Positions 58,243 through 64,000 of a stretch of 64,000 bases of DNA are shown piece by piece; the first letter of the stretch is position 1; every line of letters starts with the position of its first letter. Location: NCBI RefSeq assembly GCF_009569385.1, contig NZ_WBOF01000001.1:372001-436000 (forward strand), written 5' to 3'. Origin of the DNA: Streptomyces kaniharaensis. GTDB lineage: Bacteria; Actinomycetota; Actinomycetes; Streptomycetales; Streptomycetaceae. The notes beneath the pieces were generated by a model that saw only the letters and a list, made by a program, of their open reading frames with translations, did not search any database and was not told the DNA's origin. The position numbers and the translations under genes are program-made.

Positions 58243-59604
58243 TCAGCGGCCGAGCGCGTGGCGCGGGTGGGAGCGGAAGGTGCCGGGGCGGAGCTTGCCG
58301 GGCGGGCAGTGGCCGGTCAGTCCGGCGCGGTACAGGCCGTACGTGATGCGGCGCTGCGCCGCCGCTTCCAGTTCGTCCCGCAGCGGACCGTCGCGCAGCA
58401 CGGCGGCGGGGCCCAGCAGGGCCTCGACGACGGCCAGGGCACCGGCGGTGTCGCCGTGGTCGAGGCGTTCGCGGACTCCGGGCAGACAGTCCGGGCTGCG
58501 GTGCGCCCGGTCGATCTCCTGGAGGCAGGGCAGCGGCGTGCCGGTCAGGGCCACGAGCAGTTCTTCGCGCCGGAGTTCGTCCGGGTCGTGGTCCAGGGCG
58601 GCCAGCACCCCGTCGACGAGGCCGATCCGGTGCCGGGCGCCCCGGCACTCGACCGGGCGCGGCCCGTCCGGGGGCCTCGCCTCGGCGGGCACCGGGACGA
58701 AGCCCGGCACCAGGGCGGCGGCGACCAGCGGGTGCAGCCGGTCGGGCCCGATCAGTCCGGCCCGCAGCAGTTCCAGGTCGGGCGGCACCATGACGGCCGC
58801 CTCCGGGAGCACCGGCAGCAGGCCGCGCGCCGGCGCCTCGGGCGCCCGGTCCATGACGGGTCGTCCGGAGGCCGACGCGGCGAGGTCGAGGACCAGCCTG
58901 GTCCCGCCGAGCCCCACGACAACGGGGCCGACGGGCCGCCCGTCGGAGTGGAGCACGATCCGCGCCTCCTCGATCCACCGGTCGACGGCGAACGGCAGGT
59001 CGGGTGAGATCGACGGGTGCACGTCCGGACCGACGTGGGGCGGTGGACGGTCGGCGCCGCACCGGGTGCGCAGTTCGTCCGCCCGGCTCGCGTCCCACAG
59101 GTGGCGGTGCAGGTCGAGGCGGTGGTAGCGGTTCGGCCTGGGGTGCGGGTGCGGGCCTTCGTAGTCGTCGGAGGCGTCCCAGAGTGCGAGGCTGACCCGC
59201 TGGCCGCCGTCCGCCCAGTGCGGCGGCGTGCGGACCACGAGGTGCACCGGGCTCTCACCGTCGCGCCCGGCGCCGTCGTAGCGCGCCAGCGTGATGGTCA
59301 GTTTGGGCAGCAGGTACCCGAAGTCGGTTCTCCTCGGCAGGTGCCAGCGCAGCAGGTCCGGCGCCAAGCGGCGCAGATCGGCCCGGAGTCGGGCGGCGAG
59401 GGCCCGGCCGTGGGTGCGGGCCACGGCCCGCGGGTTGAGGTCGACGTCGAAGCGGGCGGCGGCGCACGCCCCGGCCCAGTCGCCGACGCTGCGGCGGGCG
59501 GTCGCGGTTTCGATCATGGCGGGCGGCACGGCGTACTCGCGGATGTGCAGCCAGCGGGAGCGGCGGGTATCCCCCACGCGGTGTGAGTGACCATCAGCAC
59601 TCAC
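58243..59604 (-). CDS. uncharacterised third protein of the MoxR-vWA cassette
   Basis: The product of about 453 residues shows no fold I can name. The N-terminal third is mixed alpha/beta (LRRLAPDLLRWHLPRRTDFG, KLTITLARYDG), the middle includes VVVGLGGTRLVLDLAASA, and the C-terminus is helical (ALAVVEALLGPAAVL, ITYGLYRAGLTGHCPPGK). It lies 33 bp upstream of the MoxR gene on the same strand. Such companions often supply the effector or the substrate adaptor of MoxR-vWA units. The GTG start at 59604 has only a weak ribosome-binding site; ATG at 59517 is a good alternative. Confidence 0.65.
   Translation of the reverse strand: MSADGHSHRVGDTRRSRWLHIREYAVPPAMIETATARRSVGDWAGACAAARFDVDLNPRAVARTHGRALAARLRADLRRLAPDLLRWHLPRRTDFGYLLPKLTITLARYDGAGRDGESPVHLVVRTPPHWADGGQRVSLALWDASDDYEGPHPHPRPNRYHRLDLHRHLWDASRADELRTRCGADRPPPHVGPDVHPSISPDLPFAVDRWIEEARIVLHSDGRPVGPVVVGLGGTRLVLDLAASASGRPVMDRAPEAPARGLLPVLPEAAVMVPPDLELLRAGLIGPDRLHPLVAAALVPGFVPVPAEARPPDGPRPVECRGARHRIGLVDGVLAALDHDPDELRREELLVALTGTPLPCLQEIDRAHRSPDCLPGVRERLDHGDTAGALAVVEALLGPAAVLRDGPLRDELEAAAQRRITYGLYRAGLTGHCPPGKLRPGTFRSHPRHALGR
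59583..59604. promoter_or_regulatory. inverted repeat over the cassette start
   Basis: GTGAGTG-ACCATCAG-CACTCAC overlaps the proposed GTG start of the cassette. Related GTGTGAG/GTGTGAG repeats lie at about 59631-59643. It may be an operator or may indicate that the real start is further downstream. Confidence 0.4.
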
Positions 59605-59724
59605 CTTGCGTGGACGGGAACCCCCAATCGTGTGAGGTGTGAGTCGTCATCGCCGGGAGCATAGCCGGGCCCTTGGTGATCTGCCAACGCCTTTGCGCCT
59701 GGAGGCCGGAGGCCTGACGGCGCG

Positions 59725-59756
59725 CCGGCCGGGCGCTCGTCACAGCGCCCGGCCGG
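59725..59756 (-). terminator. terminator of the oxidoreductase operon
   Basis: A perfect 13-bp stem (CCGGCCGGGCGCT, 6-nt loop) lies about 65 bp past the oxidoreductase stop. Confidence 0.8.
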
Positions 59757-59819
59757 AACCCTGAGTCAGTGCCGACCCCCGGAGCCGAATCCCGGAGCCG
59801 AACCCCGGAGCCTGAAGCG

Positions 59820-60875
59820 TCAGAGCTCGACCAGCACCTTGCCCCGGCTCGCCGCCCGGTCGGTGTACAGGCTTCGGTAGGCCTCGGGGATGCTGTCGAA
59901 CCCGTGGTGCACGGTCTGCTCGAACGCGATCTCCCCGCTGCGCACCAGCCCGCCCACCTCCGCCCGCAGGGCCGCCCAGTTCTCGTCGGTGAACCACTCC
60001 GGCGCGAAGATGCCCCGGATCGTGGTGCGCGGGAACATGATCATCGGCAACAGGCGCGGCCCGACCCAGTCCCCGCCGACCTGGCTGGCCCACTGCCAGC
60101 AGACCGCGACCCGGCTGTCGACGTTCAGCATGGTGAACACGACGTCCGTCAGGGTGCCGCCGAGGCTGTCGAAGTACCGGTCCACACCGCCCGGCGCGGC
60201 CTTGGCCAGGTCCTCGCGCAGCCGCTCGGCGTCGTCGCCGTCGCGGTACAGCACCACCGTGTCGAAGCCCAGTTCCCGCAGCCGGGCCGCCTTCGACGGC
60301 GAGCCGGTGGTGCCGACCACCCGGGCGCCGCGCCGCCTGGCCAACTGGCCGACCAGCGAGCCGACCGACCCGGAGGCGCCGCCGACCACCACGGTGTCGC
60401 CAGGCCGCACGTCCAGGAACTTCGTCACCGTCCCCCATGCCGTCATGCCCGAACCGCCCATGATCCCGAGCACCGTCGACAGCGGCAGCGCCTCGTCGTA
60501 GTCCTCCGGATCGAGCCGGCGGTAGGCGGGGAAGACCATCGGGAACGTCCCGGTCTGCCACGGCGAGGGCCCGCCGTCGCCGATCACGTGGCTGCGCCAG
60601 CCGCCGAAGCCGTGCACCAGGTCGCCGACCGCGAACCGGGCCCGCGGCCCCGCCTCGATCACCTCCATGACCGAGTCGCCGCCCATGTGGTCGCCGACGG
60701 GCGTGTCCAGGGCGATCCCCTGGAGGTACGGGTCCACCGAGACGTACCGCGTCCGGAACAGCATCTCGTCCGGCGCGAGCCGCACGTCCACGTCCTCGAC
60801 CACCTTCTCGTACATCCGGTCGACGTCCGGGACGCCCTCGACGTGCTCGCGGACGATCCACTTCTCGATCTTCAA
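59820..60875 (-). CDS. zinc-free NADP-dependent oxidoreductase (MDR, LTB4DH/CurA-like)
   Basis: The 351-residue reductase belongs to the medium-chain family without zinc ligands. The nucleotide fold is VVGGASGSVGSLVGQLARRRGA and the family has MGGSGMTAWGTV before it and RYFDSLGG (usual YFDNVGG) after it. Members reduce alpha,beta-unsaturated ketones with NADPH. The start is TTG at 60875 behind GAGGAG, giving MKIEKWIVREHV. It lies 10 bp after the stop of the first phytoene-desaturase-like gene, so it is the last gene of that operon and may reduce a product of it. Confidence 0.88.
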   Translation of the reverse strand: MKIEKWIVREHVEGVPDVDRMYEKVVEDVDVRLAPDEMLFRTRYVSVDPYLQGIALDTPVGDHMGGDSVMEVIEAGPRARFAVGDLVHGFGGWRSHVIGDGGPSPWQTGTFPMVFPAYRRLDPEDYDEALPLSTVLGIMGGSGMTAWGTVTKFLDVRPGDTVVVGGASGSVGSLVGQLARRRGARVVGTTGSPSKAARLRELGFDTVVLYRDGDDAERLREDLAKAAPGGVDRYFDSLGGTLTDVVFTMLNVDSRVAVCWQWASQVGGDWVGPRLLPMIMFPRTTIRGIFAPEWFTDENWAALRAEVGGLVRSGEIAFEQTVHHGFDSIPEAYRSLYTDRAASRGKVLVEL

Positions 60876-60885
60876 GGAAGGCTCC

Positions 60886-62550
60886 TCAGAACTGGCCGAC
60901 GGGGTCGACGAGATGGGTGGGCAGCGGGCGGCTGTCGTCCACCCACGCGGTGAACGGCCGGCCCTCGTCGTGGCAGATGAACTGCATGACGTGCCGGCCG
61001 GCGGCGGCGGCCCGGATCAGGCCGCCGGTGGTGGCCCACACCCCGGAGAGGTAGAAGTCGCGAAGCCCGGGCAGCACCGGGCCGTTGCGCTTGATCTCCT
61101 CCTCCATCGTCTCGCCGCTCTCCACGAACGGCTGCCAGCCGAGCACCGAGCCGTCGTAGTTGCCGGTGTAGCGCAGCTGGGTGAGCGGGGTGGACACGTC
61201 CTTGACCGTGATCGCGTTCCGGATCCCCGGGTGGTGCCGTTCGAGCAGCTCGATGACGGCGTCGCGCACCCGGCGCTTCTCGCGCTGGTACTCCCGTCCG
61301 CGCCCGACCGGCAGGGTGTGCAGCTCCTCGCCCCGGCGGATCCTGGCGGCCTGCTCGGGGCCGGTGCTCAGGGCCCGCCAGGGGGCGATGTCGCTGAAGT
61401 AGCTGGCGAAGACGACGCCCGTCCCCCGCGGCGACAGCTCGGGGTAGTGGCGGCTGCGGAACTGGAGGTTGATGCTCGGGTGCCGGATGCCGGTGAGGCG
61501 GGCGGCCAGGTCGTCGTCGAGCAGGTACGTGGTGCACGGATCGCCCACCGGGAACGGCTCGCGCAGGCCGAGGAAGACGGCGACGTAGCCGGGGAAGACC
61601 TGGTCGCGCTGGTCGATGCAGTGGGTGTAGAGGCGGCGGTACGTGTCGTTGAGGTAGCGGCCCTTGAGCAGGTCCATCACCGTCGTCCGCCCGTCGCAGG
61701 CCGACACGACGACGTCGGCCGGGATCTCCGTCCCGTCGCTCAGTCGCACCCCGGCCGCCCGGTCGTCCTCGACCAGGATCTCCACCACCTTGGCGTTGCA
61801 GGTGAGTTCGCCGCCCAGCCGCCTGTAGCGGTCCTCGATCGAGCGGGCCAGCCCGAGCGACCCTCCCTCGGGCACCCCGGCCGACAGGCCCTCGTGCGCG
61901 GCGAGCTGGAAGTAGAACGGCAGCACCGGGAAGTTGGGGTGCTTCTCGTAGAGGATGAAGTTGAACGCCTCGCGCAGCAGCGGGTCCTGGAACCGGGTGG
62001 AGTACTCGGTCATCAGGACGCCCAGCGAGCGGCGGATCAGGTTGAAATACGGCACGAACGAGGCCAGCATCCGCCAGCGCGCCCACCGGCTCATCAGCCC
62101 GACCGGGGTGAGGAAGGGGTAGAGCGTCAGGCAGCGGCGGAACCTGCGCAGGTCGGCGCAGAACTGCCGGATCGGGCGGGCGTCGCCCGGCGAGAGGCCG
62201 AGCAGGTGCGCCTCCAGCCGGTCCGGGTCGGAGTAGAAGTAGACCGCCCGGCCGTCCCGCCCGCGCACCACGTTGAAGGCGTCGAAGTTGCGCATCTGCT
62301 TGCCCTGGAGGGCGCCGAGCTCCAGCCAGATCTGGTGCATCTCGTTGCCGGGGCCGCTGCCGAGCAGCCAGCTCACGGTGGGGTCGAAGGTGAACTCGCC
62401 CCGCTCCCAGCCCGTGCAGCAGCCGCCGGGGATCTCGTGCATCTCCAGCACCCTGGTCCGGTAGCCGTTCATCTGCGCGTAGCAGCCGGTGGACAGGCCG
62501 CTCAGCCCGCCGCCGACGATCACCATGTTCGGCCTGGTCGTCCCGCTCAT
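60886..62550 (-). CDS. phytoene-desaturase-like FAD oxidoreductase (1)
   Basis: The 554-residue flavoprotein starts with the dinucleotide fold VIVGGGLSGLSTGCYAQMNG (GGGLSG at 13-18) and EMHEIPGGCCTGW. It ends with the FAD-binding LPGLRDFYLSGVWATTGG segment in which GLIRAAAAGRHVMQFI completes the pattern of the CrtI/RetSat/amine-oxidase-like group. It could desaturate or isomerise a polyene or reduce a retinoid-like substrate. Its ATG overlaps the stop of the second homologue (ATGA). No phytoene synthase or other carotenoid gene is visible. Confidence 0.85.
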   Translation of the reverse strand: MSGTTRPNMVIVGGGLSGLSTGCYAQMNGYRTRVLEMHEIPGGCCTGWERGEFTFDPTVSWLLGSGPGNEMHQIWLELGALQGKQMRNFDAFNVVRGRDGRAVYFYSDPDRLEAHLLGLSPGDARPIRQFCADLRRFRRCLTLYPFLTPVGLMSRWARWRMLASFVPYFNLIRRSLGVLMTEYSTRFQDPLLREAFNFILYEKHPNFPVLPFYFQLAAHEGLSAGVPEGGSLGLARSIEDRYRRLGGELTCNAKVVEILVEDDRAAGVRLSDGTEIPADVVVSACDGRTTVMDLLKGRYLNDTYRRLYTHCIDQRDQVFPGYVAVFLGLREPFPVGDPCTTYLLDDDLAARLTGIRHPSINLQFRSRHYPELSPRGTGVVFASYFSDIAPWRALSTGPEQAARIRRGEELHTLPVGRGREYQREKRRVRDAVIELLERHHPGIRNAITVKDVSTPLTQLRYTGNYDGSVLGWQPFVESGETMEEEIKRNGPVLPGLRDFYLSGVWATTGGLIRAAAAGRHVMQFICHDEGRPFTAWVDDSRPLPTHLVDPVGQF

Positions 62551-64000
62551 TCCGCTGCTCCCACGGCTTGCCGGTCGAGCCGTGGCAGCCGGCCCCACTT
62601 GCCGGTGTGCCAGGGCTCCTGGTTGTCGCTGGGCCAGGCCCGGAAGTCCAGGCCGAGTTCCCGGCAGAGGTACTGGACGGCGAACCGGCCGCTGGTCGCC
62701 GCCCGGATCAGCCCGCCCATGCCGACCCACTGGCCCGCCATCGAGAAGCCGCGCAGGCCGGGCAGGCGCATCCGGTCCTTGTTCACCAGCCGGTTGGCGG
62801 CGTCCTCGGCGTCGGAGAAGGCCTGCCAGGCGAGGATGCTGCCGTAGGTGTTGCCGGTGAACCGCTCGGTGGTGGCCGGCGACGCCACGGAGACCAGCTC
62901 GATCCGGCCGGCGAGCCCCGGATGGGTCCGCTCCAGGAACTCGCGGACGAACGCGGCGACCTCCTGCTTGCGGGCCCGGTAGGCGCGGCGGTCGGTGCCG
63001 CGCAGCGCCTTCCACGAGGCGTGGTCGCTGAAGTACATGCAGTGCAGGATCGACTTGCCGGGCGGCGCGAAGCCGTCCGCGTACTGCGAACGCAGCTGCA
63101 CCACCAGGCTGTTCTGCAGCGCGCCGGGCAGTCGGGCGCCCTGCTCGGGGGTGAGCAGGTAGGTGGTGCTGTGCGGTTCGCCGGGCGGGAGCGGGCCGTC
63201 GACGCCGACGAAGGCCGAGACGGCCGCCGGGTACAGGTTGCCCGGGCGGTCCAGCAGTTCGTGGTAGAGCCGGTCGGTCGTCGGGCTGGTGTGGCGGCCC
63301 TCGAGCAGGCGGTCCACCGTGGTGGGGCCGTCGCAGGCGGACACCACGTGGTCGGCGTAGTGCGAGGTGCCGTCGCGCAGCCGGACCCCTACCGCCCGGC
63401 CGTCCTCGACCAGGATCCGCTCGACCCGGCGGCGGTAGCCGACCACCCCGCCCAGCGAGATGTAGCGCTCCTCGACCGACCGGGCCAGCCCGAGCGAACC
63501 TCCCTGCGGGAAGCCGGCGTTGCCGTTGTGTGCGGCGGCCAGGGTGAACAGGTACGGCAGCAGCGGGAAGCCGGCCGGCTCCTGGAGGAACATGTTGGGC
63601 AGCGCCCGGCGCAGCAGCGGGTCCTGGAACCTTTCCGCGAAGCCGCTCATCGGCGTGGTCGCGGTGCGCCAGAACAGCCGGAACCCCGGCAGGACGGCCC
63701 GTACGGTCCGCAGCCGTTCGGCCACCGTCCTCAACGGCGGGGGCGTGACCTCCCAGGGCAGGTCGAGGGCGGCGAAGCGGCGCAGGTCGCGGCAGAAGGA
63801 GCGGATCAGCGGCGCGTCGGCCGGGGAGGTCTCCAGCAGGTGGCGTTCGAGCCGGTCCGGGTCGTTGTAGAAGGTGACGGCCCGGCCGTGCTCGTCCACG
63901 ACGCGGTTGAAGACGTCGAACTCCGTGATCGACTTGCCGTCCAGGGCGCCGAGTTCCCGCCACACCTGGTGGCCGCCGGCGCCGGGGGCGGTGCCGATCA
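62547..64000 (-). CDS. phytoene-desaturase-like FAD oxidoreductase (2), 5' end beyond window
   Basis: At least 483 residues of a paralogue of the preceding protein are visible; the frame runs off the right edge with IGTAPGAGGHQVWRELGALD, equivalent to GSGPGNEMHQIWLELGAL in copy 1. So the N-terminal FAD fold is outside the window. The C-terminal FAD segment (LPGLRGFSMAGQWVGMGGLI) is present. The two genes overlap by 4 bp and share the same architecture throughout, pointing to duplication and a possible heterodimer or sequential steps on one substrate. Confidence 0.85.
   Translation of the reverse strand, partial: IGTAPGAGGHQVWRELGALDGKSITEFDVFNRVVDEHGRAVTFYNDPDRLERHLLETSPADAPLIRSFCRDLRRFAALDLPWEVTPPPLRTVAERLRTVRAVLPGFRLFWRTATTPMSGFAERFQDPLLRRALPNMFLQEPAGFPLLPYLFTLAAAHNGNAGFPQGGSLGLARSVEERYISLGGVVGYRRRVERILVEDGRAVGVRLRDGTSHYADHVVSACDGPTTVDRLLEGRHTSPTTDRLYHELLDRPGNLYPAAVSAFVGVDGPLPPGEPHSTTYLLTPEQGARLPGALQNSLVVQLRSQYADGFAPPGKSILHCMYFSDHASWKALRGTDRRAYRARKQEVAAFVREFLERTHPGLAGRIELVSVASPATTERFTGNTYGSILAWQAFSDAEDAANRLVNKDRMRLPGLRGFSMAGQWVGMGGLIRAATSGRFAVQYLCRELGLDFRAWPSDNQEPWHTGKWGRLPRLDRQAVGAAE

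Noticed and set aside
55631..59098. A single 1155-codon frame joining the vWA gene to the region of the MoxR gene
   Set aside because: Only its last 441 codons encode a recognisable protein. The front part is an Arg/Pro-rich shadow of MoxR, and ATGA coupling marks the true start.
60886..63963. A 1025-codon fusion of the two flavoproteins
   Set aside because: The upstream half is a shadow frame of the second homologue. The ATGA overlap shows two separate genes.
60886..64000. Carotenoid biosynthesis cluster
   Set aside because: Only desaturase-like genes are visible. No synthase, prenyltransferase or cyclase is present in the window.

Overview
The window is very GC-rich, with short intergenic gaps, frequent GTG/TTG starts behind purine-rich ribosome-binding sites, and gene families typical of filamentous actinomycetes (ScfR/RamB-type regulator, NdgR-like IclR regulator, DUF6325 and DUF7144 proteins, roadblock proteins, LAL regulator). 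I read it as a chromosomal segment of a Streptomyces or Kitasatospora relative. I saw no rRNA, tRNA, CRISPR array, insertion sequence or phage gene. The leftmost and rightmost genes are cut by the window edges.

Layout. 1-12.8 kb: a truncated ArsR/DUF5937-type regulator; an XRE-cupin regulator divergent from an aminopeptidase P; a methyltransferase; a xylose-type sugar ABC operon (binding protein, ATPase, permease) with a hairpin after the binding-protein gene; a two-component system divergent from its likely targets; and phenylacetate-CoA ligase. 13-18.5 kb: a degenerate NRPS-like adenylation/methyltransferase protein behind a promoter with a Zur-like site, a small nonapeptide-repeat protein, a ROK regulator, a GntR/UTRA regulator with an operator over its own -35, and exonuclease III. 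18.5-36.2 kb: a stress or dormancy-like island with P-type ATPase, PPK2, DUF1269, CPBP protease, a membrane alpha/beta hydrolase, three DUF7144 membrane proteins, DUF6325, two SHOCT proteins, GH15, an MFS transporter and a LAL regulator. Several promoters here share a 17-bp palindrome (TCACCCG-N3-CGGGTGA) about 22 nt before a -10-like hexamer.

36.5-42.6 kb: two roadblock proteins with a DUF4388-like protein, then a three-gene operon in which two 86% identical proteins resembling aerolysin-type pore formers flank a six-repeat beta-propeller. 42.6-48.4 kb: glyoxylate-cycle block (RamB-type regulator, aceA, aceB, 3-hydroxybutyryl-CoA dehydrogenase). 48.3-51.8 kb: magnesium unit with an M-box riboswitch, a proline-rich 28-codon leader ORF whose ribosome-binding site can pair with its own 3' end, a MgtE_N/CBS protein and an Nramp-related transporter lacking the transition-metal methionine.

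51.9-59.6 kb: an NdgR-like regulator; a divergent pair of a macro-domain protein and a fusion of an altered uracil-DNA glycosylase to an arginine-type ADP-ribosyltransferase; and a MoxR ATPase / metallopeptidase-vWA / unknown-protein cassette. This is the strongest candidate for an undescribed conflict or DNA-damage system. 59.7-64 kb: a zinc-free NADP oxidoreductase behind two coupled phytoene-desaturase-like flavoproteins, the second cut by the window edge.
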